DNA from: AM-0621 sp964386705
GTDB lineage: Bacteria > Planctomycetota > Planctomycetia > Planctomycetales > Planctomycetaceae
DNA: 64,000 nt
Direction: 5' to 3'
Assembly (NCBI GenBank): GCA_964386705.1
Contig: CAYLTY010000004.1
Coordinates: forward strand, 16,045-80,044
Positions 8,396-16,913 of this stretch are shown here, piece after piece. Each line of letters starts with the position of its first letter. Within the stretch, counting starts at the first letter, position 1. A program made the translations under genes and the position numbers. The notes under the pieces were generated by a model that had not been told where the DNA came from, made no database searches, and saw only the letters and a list, made by a program, of their open reading frames with translations.

Positions 8396-9145
8396 ATGAA
8401 GAAGTTTAGCTGGGCACTGTGTGCCGCGGGTTTGTTGGTCGGTGGAGTTCAACTGATTCAGGCCGCTGCTCCGGCCAAAGTCTCTGAGGTTCTGGCGATT
8501 GATGACATGGTCGCCGAGGCCAAGGAGAAGGTCGCCAAGCTCAAGGAATCCGTTGCCAGCGACGAAGCCTTCAAGAAAGCGATTGAGGAAAAATCGCTCG
8601 GACAGGACGCCGGTGTGCTGGCCGTGGTCGCTCAAGCCATTGCTGAGCACGACAAGGGCAAGGACTCGGGTATTGCTGCTCCGACGTTGCGTAACGCGGC
8701 TGTCGGTCTGCGTCGCATGAAGGAACTGGCGCCAGCAAAAGAAGCCGTTGCCAAGGCTGAAGCTGCTCTGGCTGGCAAGGCGGACGCCGACGCGATGATT
8801 GATCATCCGTGGAACAAGCTGACCGGAATGCACGGCATGATGGAAGAGATCAATGGTCGCGGTTCGAAGCTGCGTCGCGCCCTGCAGCGTCCGAAGGATC
8901 TCAAGAAGGATTCGCAGCACGCGTCCGTCATCGTCGCGCTCGCGCTGGCGATGGAAGAAGATACGCACGAAGTGAAGAACGCGGACGACATCCCTCAGTG
9001 GAAGGCCTGGTCGAAGGAGTACCGCGATTCGCTGGCTCAAGTCGCTGCGGCGATGAAGGCTGGTGACGCCGCGAAGGCTCAGGAAGCTTTCAATGGCTCC
9101 AGCAAGGTCTGCGGTACCTGCCACGAGAAGTTCCGCGACAAGTAG
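8396..9145 (+). CDS. Class II (cytochrome c'-like) c-type cytochrome
   Basis: A 249-residue periplasmic cytochrome. A cleavable signal peptide (about residues 1-24, ending around AAA) is followed by a helical, alanine/lysine/glutamate-rich region. A single haem-binding motif, CGTCHEKFR, lies at the very C-terminus. A C-terminal CxxCH followed by x-x-FR is the cytochrome c' (class II) signature, and the helical content agrees with the four-helix bundle. The protein is longer than classic cytochrome c' (about 130 residues), so the first half may be an additional helical domain. ATG at 8396 is used; the GTG immediately before it is in frame. A hairpin follows the gene. Monocistronic. Confidence 0.85.
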   Translation: MKKFSWALCAAGLLVGGVQLIQAAAPAKVSEVLAIDDMVAEAKEKVAKLKESVASDEAFKKAIEEKSLGQDAGVLAVVAQAIAEHDKGKDSGIAAPTLRNAAVGLRRMKELAPAKEAVAKAEAALAGKADADAMIDHPWNKLTGMHGMMEEINGRGSKLRRALQRPKDLKKDSQHASVIVALALAMEEDTHEVKNADDIPQWKAWSKEYRDSLAQVAAAMKAGDAAKAQEAFNGSSKVCGTCHEKFRDK

Positions 9146-9167
9146 TTGAAGCCATACAAGCAGGGCA

Positions 9168-9220
9168 CGGCGGGAGACTTCTCGAGCGACGCTGATCGGG
9201 TTCTCCCGCCGCTTGCTTTG
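9168..9220 (+). terminator. Probable terminator after the cytochrome gene
   Basis: A 10-bp perfect stem (CGGCGGGAGA/TCTCCCGCCG) with a 24-nt loop begins 22 nt after the cytochrome stop. It extends imperfectly through AAGC/GCTT on the outside. A poly-T run is weak, so this could also be a mRNA-stabilising hairpin. Confidence 0.5.
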
Positions 9221-9290
9221 GTTGTGACGTTAAAAAAAGTGATCGGGCTTTCGGATACGAACCTCGTCAGACTTCTCAGTGAGGTGACCC

Positions 9291-10253
9291 ATGCGTCGAC
9301 GCGAGTTCCTCGGTGCTGCGTTGTTGGGAGCGACTGTATGGCCACACGTGGCGAGCTTCGCTGCGGATAAACCGCTGCCTGATCTGGGCGTGGACGTAGG
9401 CTTCAAAGGACGACGGTTCTTCCCGGACGACAATCCGTGGAATCAGGACATCTCGAACGCGCCCGTCGATCCGTCGTCGTCAGCATTGGTGCAGAGCATA
9501 GGGCTGGACCGTCATCTGCATCCCGACTTCGGTTCGTTCTGGGAAAACCGCCCGATGGGTTTTCATTACGTCGTGGTAGGTGGCAGCCAGCCGCGCGTGC
9601 CCGTGAAGTTCGAGTACCCCGATGAAAGCGATCCCGGGCCGTACCCTGTACCGCTGGATGCTCCGATCGAGGGTGGAGCGGATGCTCCGACGGACAGTGA
9701 TCGCCACATCCTCGTCGTCGATCGGGACAACTGGAAGCTCTATGAAATGTTTCATTGCTTCCGTGACGGCAACGGATTCAAAGTCGGCTCAGGAGCGATC
9801 TTCGACCTGAACTCGAACAAACTCCGCCCCGCTGGTTGGACCTCTGCCGACGCCGCTGGCCTGCCAATCTTGCCGGGCCTGGTGCGTTACGACGAAGTCG
9901 TCGAACAGAAAGAAATCCGCCACGCGCTGCGCTTCACCTGCCGGAAGACGCGTCGAGGCTATGTGCCTCCGGCGACGCACTGGGCGAGTAAGTCCAAAGA
10001 CAAGAACCTGCCCCCGATGGGCATGCGAGTTCGGTTGAAGAAGGATTTTGATATCTCGCGATTTCCTTCTGAGGCTCAAGTCATCCTGAGGGCTCTGAAG
10101 AAGTACGGCATGATCCTCGCGGACAACGGCAGCGACTGGTTCATCAGCGGCGCACACCATCCGAAATGGGATAACGATGCCGTCGCCACCATCAAGCGAG
10201 TCAAAGGTAACGCCTTCGAAGTCATCCGGATGGATGGGCTCGTCGAAGGCTGA
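9291..10253 (+). CDS. Tat-exported protein of unknown function
   Basis: A 320-residue predicted exported protein. It begins with a twin-arginine signal (RRREFLG, residues 2-8) and a hydrophobic core ending near AASFAA, consistent with export in a folded state. The mature part contains DDNPWNQDIS, HPDFGS and HHPKWDND, with many aromatic and aspartate residues. Related proteins occur as secreted hypotheticals in planctomycetes and actinobacteria; I know no assigned activity. The start is fixed by GAGGTG six nucleotides upstream. It converges with the metallophosphoesterase gene 48 nt away. Confidence 0.75.
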   Translation: MRRREFLGAALLGATVWPHVASFAADKPLPDLGVDVGFKGRRFFPDDNPWNQDISNAPVDPSSSALVQSIGLDRHLHPDFGSFWENRPMGFHYVVVGGSQPRVPVKFEYPDESDPGPYPVPLDAPIEGGADAPTDSDRHILVVDRDNWKLYEMFHCFRDGNGFKVGSGAIFDLNSNKLRPAGWTSADAAGLPILPGLVRYDEVVEQKEIRHALRFTCRKTRRGYVPPATHWASKSKDKNLPPMGMRVRLKKDFDISRFPSEAQVILRALKKYGMILADNGSDWFISGAHHPKWDNDAVATIKRVKGNAFEVIRMDGLVEG

Positions 10254-10300
10254 TTTACCAGAGGTCTGCTTCGCTTCTCAGCATCACGCAACCGAAACTG

Positions 10301-11314
10301 TTAGCTCAATACAGACATACTGCCGTCGAAGCGTTTGGTGAAGGCGTGTAGCTGATTGCCGGCGGGGTCGATGTGGCGGAACAGCAGACGCTCGCAGTTG
10401 ATCTGCAGGTGCGTGAAGCCGTGGACGGTCTTGGCGAAGGTCGCTTGGCGCTTGGTGCTGACGTCGCGGATCTTTGCTCCACCGCCGCCGGAGAGTACGA
10501 AGGAAGTGTTAAGCCCCTTGATCTCCAAGTGCTGTAAGTCGTGATCGTGGCCACACAGGTAGGCGTGCACGCCATACTGCTGCAGCAAGCCGCCCCATTG
10601 ATTGATGAGCGTCTTGCTGTCGCCGTGGGCTCCGTTGCTGTAGAGCGGGTGGTGTGCCGCAACGACCGTGAAGCGAGCGCGCGGTCGGACCAGTTCGCAC
10701 TTCAGCCACGCGAGTTGCGCCGCCTCTTCTTCTTTCGACAGAGTGGTCGGAGCCTTCGCGGGCTTCAAGACCGCGCTGGTGCTCGTGCTGATACTGCGCG
10801 AGGGCAGATTGCTGTCGAGGCACAGGAACGTGACGATCGGATTGTGAGCTGGGAAATCAAACCGATACCACTTGCTGGGCAGTGTCCAGCGGCTCCAAGG
10901 GTTGAGCTTGGCGTATTCAAGTTGCACACGGTCCCCGCCAGCGTTGTCGCCGTAGTCGTGATTTCCCAGCACCACCCACGCTGGCCCAGGAAAAACACTA
11001 GACGGGTACATGTCTTCGAAGCCCGTCTTCCAGCGCGGCGACCGGACTCCACCTTCCATCTTGCTGTAAAAGTTGTCGCCCAGCAGCATCATGCCGGAAG
11101 TCGCGAGCTGGTTCTTCTTCACGTACTCCTGCATCGCCACAGCAACTTCGCGTTGGTTGGTGTTGCCGCTGCCAAAATCTCCCAGCAGCAGCATGTGCTG
11201 ATCGCACGACGAGAAATCCGCGGCGCTCAGACTGCGCGATTGCAGGTTGAGCGTCAGCGCGGCGCTGGCGCAGAACATGGTCCGCAGAGCCTGTCGGCGA
11301 GTCAATTGCTGCAT
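10301..11314 (-). CDS. Tat-exported metallophosphoesterase (purple acid phosphatase-like)
   Basis: A 337-residue exported phosphoesterase. From the ATG at 11314 the N-terminus reads LTRRQALRTMF, a plausible Tat signal, with a cleavage region near LSAAD. Metallophosphoesterase motifs follow in order: GDFGSGN, GDNFY, GNHDYGD, AAHHPLYSNG and GHDHDLQ, which supply the two-metal site. This order and spacing match the small tartrate-resistant (purple) acid phosphatase branch. It probably hydrolyses phosphomonoesters outside the cytoplasm. The next upstream gene on the strand is queD, 47 nt away, but the functions look unrelated. Confidence 0.9.
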   Translation of the reverse strand: MQQLTRRQALRTMFCASAALTLNLQSRSLSAADFSSCDQHMLLLGDFGSGNTNQREVAVAMQEYVKKNQLATSGMMLLGDNFYSKMEGGVRSPRWKTGFEDMYPSSVFPGPAWVVLGNHDYGDNAGGDRVQLEYAKLNPWSRWTLPSKWYRFDFPAHNPIVTFLCLDSNLPSRSISTSTSAVLKPAKAPTTLSKEEEAAQLAWLKCELVRPRARFTVVAAHHPLYSNGAHGDSKTLINQWGGLLQQYGVHAYLCGHDHDLQHLEIKGLNTSFVLSGGGGAKIRDVSTKRQATFAKTVHGFTHLQINCERLLFRHIDPAGNQLHAFTKRFDGSMSVLS

Positions 11315-11361
11315 GGTCGATCCCGCTGCCGTGCCGCTGAAAGGCACACAAAGTTGACGCG

Positions 11362-11763
11362 TCAGTCGCGATACGTGGCGAACGCGTTGGGAGTTTCCCA
11401 GAGTCGCACTTCAACGACTGGGAACCCCTGTTGGCGAGTGTATTCAAAAATCAGCTTGGCAATGTTCTCGGCCGTGGGATTTTCCTTGAGCAGCAATAAT
11501 GGCTCACCCTGCTGCTTGAGAAACGGCACAACCGGATCATCCTGACAGAGGATCATGCGGTGATCGAGTTCATTATCGATCCACGTGCGAACCGACTTCT
11601 TGATATCCGAGAAGTCGACCAGCATGCCGCGGCTGTCGAGTTGCTCGCCCTGCAACACGATCACGGCTTTGCCGTTGTGTCCGTGGAGGTGTTTGCACTT
11701 GCCGTCGTAGTTCAACAACCGATGGCCGTAACAAAACTCAATCTGCTGCGAGACTTCAAACAT
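11362..11763 (-). CDS. queD: 6-carboxytetrahydropterin synthase family protein
   Basis: A 133-residue T-fold enzyme of the 6-pyruvoyl-tetrahydropterin synthase/QueD family. Zinc ligands H14, H27 and H29 are in place (CYGHRLL and HLHGHN), with the candidate catalytic cysteine at C23. The late block ENPTAENIAKLIFEY and the glutamate of VEVRLWETP also fit. QueD converts dihydroneopterin triphosphate to 6-carboxytetrahydropterin in queuosine and 7-deazaguanine synthesis. No queC, queE or queF is adjacent, so assignment is by family; a pterin-biosynthesis paralogue is possible. Length is typical. Confidence 0.9.
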   Translation of the reverse strand: MFEVSQQIEFCYGHRLLNYDGKCKHLHGHNGKAVIVLQGEQLDSRGMLVDFSDIKKSVRTWIDNELDHRMILCQDDPVVPFLKQQGEPLLLLKENPTAENIAKLIFEYTRQQGFPVVEVRLWETPNAFATYRD

Positions 11764-11853
11764 GAGACCTGGCCATCAGAAAGTGGGCTGAGTGATGCCC
11801 GCAGGCATCAGAGATTTGTATTGAGGTTATCGCACGTCGTTGTTGGTCAGTCA

Positions 11854-11885
11854 GTCTGTCCCCGGACAGGTAGCCGGGGACAGAC
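11854..11885. repeat. Perfect 12-bp inverted repeat
   Basis: GTCTGTCCCCGG pairs perfectly with CCGGGGACAGAC across an 8-nt loop (ACAGGTAG). It lies just past the stop of the leftward ThuA gene at 11907 and before queD. It could terminate the ThuA transcript, though it lacks a T-run, and it looks like a palindromic intergenic repeat. Confidence 0.6.
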
Positions 11886-11906
11886 CACATTTCGGAAACC
11901 CGAACG

Positions 11907-12776
11907 TTACTTCGCTGCCGCAGCGGCCTTGGACTTCTCTTCCTGAGCCTTGGAGACGTCCGGATTTGGCGTCGCATCACCCTCGGCCAGACCCAGAGCC
12001 CAGCGAATGCCACCTTCCATGTGCTCCTGGAACCGCTTGTCGGCCCAGGTGGATTCGTTGTGGCCGAGGTTGGTGTAGAAGAGCCGGCCATCGCCGAAGG
12101 TGCGGACCCAAGAGATAGGTACGTGGCGTGGTTCCTTTCTCGGGGTCTTCTCCATGTTGAGGCTCATCAGCACACGTACATTCTCGGGTACGAAGTTGTC
12201 GTACTGATAGATCTCGTCCTTGATCTGGAATTCTTCGCCCAGCATCTTCGTCGCTGGATGCTTGGTGTCGTGGACGGTGATGGTCACGGTCTCGCCTGCG
12301 TTCCACGGATGACCTGCGAACGTGCCGCCCATCATGTCGCGATACCACTTATCTGCGGGTACGGTGTTGCGAGCGGTGTCGGTCGCGGAGTGGAACCCGA
12401 TGACCGCGTGGCCTTTTTGCTTGAGCCATTCCTCAGAGAAATACTTCGCGTCGTCGGCTTTCACCGGAAGAGCCTTCGCGGACTGCGTGTAGAACACCAC
12501 GACGTCGTAGTTCTTCAGGTTCTCTTTGTTGAAGTCCGTGAACTGCTGCGAGCAGGTCGTGGTGAAGAGCCCCGACTGTTGCCCAAGCTGAGTGATCGCG
12601 ACTTCGGCAAGGCTGAGTTCATCGCCCTTGCGCCTCACCGGGCCGTGAGTGAACTCAACGCTCTGGCTGAGCATCAGCACGCGAGTTTTCTTGGCAGGCT
12701 CAGCGGCTTCAACAGCAATGGCAGACCAGGTCATCGCGAGCGCAACAACGCCCAGCACGATACGAGTCAGTTTCAT
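11907..12776 (-). CDS. ThuA domain-containing exported protein
   Basis: A 289-residue ThuA-like protein. The ATG at 12776 opens a typical Sec signal peptide (MKLTRIVLGVVALAMTWSAI) ending near AEA. The mature domain has the glutamine-amidotransferase-like ThuA fold: TRVLMLSQSVEFTHG at the start, NYDVVVFYTQ, HAVIGFHSATDT, GGTFAGHPWN and FYTNLGHNESTW near the end. ThuA was linked to trehalose use in rhizobia; in planctomycetes these domains are often in secreted putative glycoside- or carbohydrate-related proteins. Activity is unproven. It has an alanine/lysine-rich C-terminus. Confidence 0.9.
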   Translation of the reverse strand: MKLTRIVLGVVALAMTWSAIAVEAAEPAKKTRVLMLSQSVEFTHGPVRRKGDELSLAEVAITQLGQQSGLFTTTCSQQFTDFNKENLKNYDVVVFYTQSAKALPVKADDAKYFSEEWLKQKGHAVIGFHSATDTARNTVPADKWYRDMMGGTFAGHPWNAGETVTITVHDTKHPATKMLGEEFQIKDEIYQYDNFVPENVRVLMSLNMEKTPRKEPRHVPISWVRTFGDGRLFYTNLGHNESTWADKRFQEHMEGGIRWALGLAEGDATPNPDVSKAQEEKSKAAAAAK

Positions 12777-12914
12777 AGGTAGCTCCTTCAAGGATGTTCC
12801 CGAGACAAACACACCGGGAATGATAGGAGCCGCAGGGAGAAGTCCAAGTTCAACGGCGGAACCAGCGAGTCGATCGGCGCGAGTTACGGCGTACGGCCTG
12901 AACACTCTTCCCCA

Positions 12915-14204
12915 TCAGATCATCTGGAATTCGGGCTCGAGCAGCGTCATCAGGAGTTCGTCGCGGTTGTGCGGGACGTTCTCGGACGTTGGCTGCAGCA
13001 GGGCGCGGGTGAGGTCGGCGTCTGCAAAGAGGGCTCGCAAGCCATCGTCTTCAACGCGACCGTAGCGGGCGCCAGAGACGAGTTCGGTCAGGAAGTTCAT
13101 GCGGGCGATCAGAGACGCCGAATTGATCCACAGGGCTCCGCCTTCCCAGCCTTTCACGGTCGGTGGTTCGAAGATGTCCTGGCCGAGTCCTGCTAACGGA
13201 GCCAGACAATTCTGGAAGTGCGGGCGGACTCCGAGCAGCGTGAGAGTGCCCATTACCAGTTCCAGCGGACTCTTGATGATCGCGCGACGCGACTCAGCGG
13301 CAAAGAAAGCTTCCGATGCAAACAACTCTCGCAGTGCAGCGGTCATCTGGAAGTTGTGTTCGCGAATGCGTGCGGCGAAAGCGTCAACGAGTGTGGCGGA
13401 CGGACGCGGCCGCACGAAGGTTTGCAGCAGCTTTGTGGCGAGGAATTTTGCACACGCAGGCAACCCCAGACAGAGGTCCACAACTTGGCCGCCGTCGAAG
13501 TTGGCTGACTTGCCGAAGACGGTCTTCGAGCCGTCATCATGTTGCAGACGATTGAACCAGAACTCGTCGTCGCGCACGTGCCAGCCGCTGAACGCTCGGG
13601 CTGCTTCCTGGATGTCGCGCTCGGTGTAGTTGCCGACACCGAGGCTGAAGAGTTCCATCAGTTCGCGCGCGAAGTTCTCGTTGGGATGCCGCTTGCGATT
13701 GGAATTGCTGTCGAGCCAGACCAGCATCGCGACGTCTTTCGACATGCCGTGCAGCAGCTCGCGGAAGTTGCCCATGCCGTGCTGCCGGATGAGATCGTGC
13801 TGCGTCAGCATGTGCCGGACAGACTGCACCTTGCCGTTCGACGTCGCAAAGTGGTTGTGCCAGAACAGCGCCAGCTTTTCGGCCAGCGGGTGCTGCGAGT
13901 AGCGCATGCGATACAGCCACCACGCCTTAAGCTGGTTAACGTCGCCCGAACTCAGAGCCGCACGGCGCAAGACGGGCTCGGTTGCCAGAAATTCGGCAGA
14001 CTCTGCAGGGCGAGCCCCGTTCGCGGGGATGTACTTGTCCAACGCGGCGGACAGCCCCAGCTTGGTCGCGTCGGCAACGTCCCTCGCTAACGCCCCAAAA
14101 CCCAGCCGCCACAGCAGATGAGCGGTATCAGCGGACGACCAGCCTCCATGAGCATCCGGTCGGTAGGCAGCTAACGAATCCGAAGTTTGCAGAGTGGTCG
14201 GCAT
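12915..14204 (-). CDS. DUF1800 family protein
   Basis: A 429-residue DUF1800 protein, starting at the ATG at 14204; the open frame continues upstream but into repeat-like non-coding sequence. Hallmarks are HLLWRLGFGA near the start, WWLYRMRYSQHPLAEKLALF, WHNHFATSN, NENFARELMELFSLGVG and EAARAFSGWH, all diagnostic. These proteins are typically encoded next to a DUF1501 protein in planctomycetes and proteobacteria, and the pair is suspected to act on extracellular polymers or assemblies. Here the next gene downstream is ThuA and no DUF1501 gene is in the window. No signal peptide is apparent. Confidence 0.9.
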   Translation of the reverse strand: MPTTLQTSDSLAAYRPDAHGGWSSADTAHLLWRLGFGALARDVADATKLGLSAALDKYIPANGARPAESAEFLATEPVLRRAALSSGDVNQLKAWWLYRMRYSQHPLAEKLALFWHNHFATSNGKVQSVRHMLTQHDLIRQHGMGNFRELLHGMSKDVAMLVWLDSNSNRKRHPNENFARELMELFSLGVGNYTERDIQEAARAFSGWHVRDDEFWFNRLQHDDGSKTVFGKSANFDGGQVVDLCLGLPACAKFLATKLLQTFVRPRPSATLVDAFAARIREHNFQMTAALRELFASEAFFAAESRRAIIKSPLELVMGTLTLLGVRPHFQNCLAPLAGLGQDIFEPPTVKGWEGGALWINSASLIARMNFLTELVSGARYGRVEDDGLRALFADADLTRALLQPTSENVPHNRDELLMTLLEPEFQMI

Positions 14205-14530
14205 GGTATCGTCACAGGCGAGGGAGGTGCTGTTCGGTCGAAAACCTAACCAAGACCTCGCCGGACGGCAAAAAGTTTCAGTTGCAGGGTGGGTCAACCG
14301 CAGGCGTATGTAGAGACCGGCCACGACATACGCACACGCACCGGCGGACAGGATTGTCCGCTCTACAAGGCTGCCCTCCGCAAAAACAGGCTCGCGTGGC
14401 AGTTCGTATGGGTTTGACACGCTGGAGTTTGCAAGATTCTCCGAACACGTCTGGCTTAGGCTCACTCCGATCCGCTCAGATAACTAACCTGAAGGGCACA
14501 TTGCCTCGTTAGTCATCCTGAGTGAACTCC
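14205..14530. other. Intergenic region between divergent DUF1800 and manA genes
   Basis: About 325 nt without a convincing gene. It contains one copy of a palindromic repeat (14344-14366) that recurs near 44.8 kb, and presumably the two divergent promoters. No clear promoter motif was seen. Confidence 0.5.
14344..14366. repeat. Palindromic repeat, copy 1
   Basis: The core GCGGACAGGATTGTCCGC forms a 7-bp stem with a GGAT loop and is followed by TCTAC. The same core with the same TCTAC tail recurs at 44791-44813, where a second inverted copy precedes it. No coding role; a dispersed intergenic palindrome. Confidence 0.7.
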
Positions 14531-15565
14531 ATGCCGCCTCTTGTCTTCGAGCCTTACTACCGACCCCAGCCGTGGGGTGGTCGTCGCTTCGTGGACTTGG
14601 GGCGCGATCTACCATCAGCGGATCTTTATGGAGAATGCTGGGATCTGAGTGCTCATCGCCATCACATCAGTCGGGTGGCGGAAGGCCCGTGGGCGGGCAG
14701 CCTGTTGACCGATCTCTGGCGTGAGCATGCTGTCGAGTGGACCGGCAGCGAAGCCGCCGCTGACGCCGATTTCCCGCTGCTCATCAAGCTGCTGGACTGC
14801 GAGCAACCGCTGTCCGTGCAGGTGCATCCCGATGATGCTCTGGCGAGCCGTGTGGGACCGCAAGAATCCGGCAAGGCGGAAGCGTGGGTAGTGATGGACG
14901 TGGCTCCGGCCGGTCGCATCCATGCTGGCCTGAAGCCTGGAGTCACTCCAGACGCCTTACGGAAACATCTCAACGCGGGCACGGTAGTGGACTGCCTGCA
15001 TTCGTTCGTGCCGCAGCCCGGCGACTGCATTCTGGTGCAGCCGGGAACCGTGCATGCGATCGCGAACGGCGTGCTGCTGGTGGAAGTACAGCAGACGAGC
15101 GACATCACCTGGCGGCTGTTCGACTGGAACCGCGTCGGCCTGGATGGTCGTCCGCGCGAACTGCATGTCGAAGAAGCCCTGACGGCGATTGACTGGTCCA
15201 TGGGGCCGGTCAATCCACTGCGTCGGCGTTCGCGGGCGTTGAATCAGTCTTCGCCGTGCTCTGAACGTCTCGTCGATTGCGAGTATTTTAATTTGGAACG
15301 TTTCGGCAGCCGCGCCGCGTTTGAACTGCCCTGGTCCGATCAGCTTTCCGTCTGGACCGTGCTGGCCGGCTCCGTCTGCCTCAAGCAACGCGGCACGGGT
15401 TATCAACGCTGCTTCCAGCGCGGTGAAACCGTGCTCATCCCCGCGACCTCAGACGTAACGATCTGGGAACCTCAAGGCGAAGCCGAGCTGCTGGGCGTCA
15501 CCGTGCCGTCTCTGAAGAGCACCAGCCGAGAACATACGCCGGTTGCCTGCGAATTGAAGGGCTGA
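14531..15565 (+). CDS. manA: Mannose-6-phosphate isomerase, class I
   Basis: A 344-residue cupin enzyme that interconverts mannose 6-phosphate and fructose 6-phosphate, linking mannose metabolism to glycolysis and GDP-mannose supply. The start LVFEPYYRPQPWGGRRF is typical of the short type I isomerases. Zinc ligands are seen in QPLSVQVHPDD (Q and H), GKAEAWVVMD (E) and VQPGTVHAI (H). The ATG at 14531 fits the family; an in-frame GTG lies three codons earlier. Length matches the Bacillus-type enzymes. It is transcribed alone and divergently from DUF1800. Cytosolic. Confidence 0.93.
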   Translation: MPPLVFEPYYRPQPWGGRRFVDLGRDLPSADLYGECWDLSAHRHHISRVAEGPWAGSLLTDLWREHAVEWTGSEAAADADFPLLIKLLDCEQPLSVQVHPDDALASRVGPQESGKAEAWVVMDVAPAGRIHAGLKPGVTPDALRKHLNAGTVVDCLHSFVPQPGDCILVQPGTVHAIANGVLLVEVQQTSDITWRLFDWNRVGLDGRPRELHVEEALTAIDWSMGPVNPLRRRSRALNQSSPCSERLVDCEYFNLERFGSRAAFELPWSDQLSVWTVLAGSVCLKQRGTGYQRCFQRGETVLIPATSDVTIWEPQGEAELLGVTVPSLKSTSREHTPVACELKG

Positions 15566-15779
15566 CCAACGCGGGCGAATTCCGAGATTGCGATCTCTTT
15601 GCGGCAATGTGAGCCGCGGCCGGCCACGCAGCGCATTGCTGCAAGCTGAGAAATCCCGCGTCGCACTCCCTCATTCTGGCATCAGTCTTGCGACCCTTGA
15701 GTGCAGCTTCCCGCATGCTGGCAAGCTGTTTCCGTAGGACAGACCTCCTACTGCGATCACCAATAAGCTCAAGGAACAC

Positions 15780-16025
15780 ATGATGTACTTCGTGATCTTC
15801 AATCAGACGGACGATGGTTACTGCGCTCGAGTCGAAGACCTGCCCGGTTGTGTTGCTGTGGGCGATACGCTGGACGAGGCCCGGCGGAACATTCAGGAAG
15901 CCATGTTCCTGCATCTGGCTGACCTGGACCATCGGCGTCTGGAGGTTCCGGAACCGACCTCTCACGTGGAGGAACTCGAACCCATCGAGCCGCTGGAAGC
16001 TGTCGAAGCGCCGTACGTCGCCTGA
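15780..16025 (+). CDS. HicB-like protein, solitary
   Basis: An 81-residue HicB-like protein. Residues 1-45 form the partial RNase H fold: YFVIFNQTDDGYCARVEDLPG, then GDTLDEARRNIQEAM, which is the classic HicB/UPF0150 signature. The tail is acidic and proline-rich and lacks an obvious helix-turn-helix or ribbon-helix-helix. HicB normally neutralises the HicA mRNA interferase, but no HicA-sized frame with its conserved glycine/histidine motif lies on either side. It is therefore either an orphan antitoxin-like protein or a family member with another role. Two tandem ATGs begin it. Confidence 0.8.
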   Translation: MMYFVIFNQTDDGYCARVEDLPGCVAVGDTLDEARRNIQEAMFLHLADLDHRRLEVPEPTSHVEELEPIEPLEAVEAPYVA

Positions 16026-16298
16026 TCGCTGAGGCCACCAGCACTGGGTTACGTCGGACCGTTTGCGTGCAGCAGAAACGCATAAACGGAGATACCCCTT
16101 CGCCGCGACTCGACTGATCGAGAGCAACGAAGGGGTCGTCCCCCCCGGCGACCAGCAAGCAGTCAAGCTGCCTGCGGGCGCACGATATCTTGCGAGGTCG
16201 TCACGCGATTAAGTGCCGAAACCAGAGCAGTCTGCTCGGTGGCCTGCACACACGGGAATAAACCCGTTGTGCGGTGTCGACGCGACGACCGAATGAGA

Positions 16299-16541
16299 TC
16301 ATTCGAAGCCAGGAGCGCCCTGAGCGGCCGCCGGGCCAATGCCCTGATCGAGCTTGTATTGCTCCATCGCCTGGACCGTATTCGTGAGTTTGAACTCAGG
16401 TCCGGCGGGGAAGTACTGCACGTCGTCTCGCAGGTAGTAGGCGGAAGGCAGAGTCTGACCACCTACGGTCGACTGGCACCCCGTCAACGCACCACAGAGA
16501 CCGAACGCACCGAAAACGGTCAGAGTCAGCTTGCGCACCAT
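16299..16541 (-). CDS. Small lipoprotein
   Basis: An 80-residue predicted lipoprotein. The ATG at 16541 is preceded by a GAGG-type ribosome site and opens a short signal peptide that ends in the lipobox LTGC, with Cys22 as the lipidated residue. The mature part is only about 58 residues, with SAYYLRDDVQYFPAGPEFKL and a glutamine/glycine-rich end. Small lipoproteins with a 'YYLRDDVQYF' type core are, as I recall, common in planctomycetes; function unknown. It is probably anchored in a cell-envelope membrane. Confidence 0.75.
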   Translation of the reverse strand: MVRKLTLTVFGAFGLCGALTGCQSTVGGQTLPSAYYLRDDVQYFPAGPEFKLTNTVQAMEQYKLDQGIGPAAAQGAPGFE

Positions 16542-16913
16542 TATCGCCTCACGCCGCACGATTGTGTGTTTGGCGACCCGCGAATCAACTGAGACACGCC
16601 TACCTTGTGCGTTCCCAGCGCGGGCCACCAGTTTCATCGGCGTTTCCCAGGCGCTAACTTCGGCAAAATCCGCACAACCGGCAAAGTTTGACAGGATGGG
16701 ACTTGGCGACTGAACTAGGCACAATAGGCGCAAGCAAAGGCGAATAAAGTACTTGCAGCCGAAACAGAGTTCTTTGAAGCTCCTCGTCGCTGACCGCTCC
16801 GAGATCAGAAAGTCAGCGAATTCAGAGGCAACGGACGCAAGTAAACGCAGATGTCGCGGCCGCGTCTGGAAGATGCGTTTTGACCGCGGAGCGGTCAGCG
16901 ACATTGAGCGACC
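16542..16913. other. Intergenic region with a long inverted repeat
   Basis: About 370 nt with no credible gene. The right part holds a perfect 16-bp inverted repeat (see 16786-16902). The left part must contain the lipoprotein promoter, which I could not pin down. Confidence 0.5.
16786..16902. repeat. Perfect 16-bp inverted repeat flanking an 85-nt loop
   Basis: GTCGCTGACCGCTCCG at 16786-16801 is the exact reverse complement of 16887-16902. The right arm also folds on itself (TGACCGC/GCGGTCA). It lies 12 nt past the stop of the leftward FAH gene, and near-identical right-arm sequence recurs past the stop codons of the genes ending at 40090 and 41453. Confidence 0.7.
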
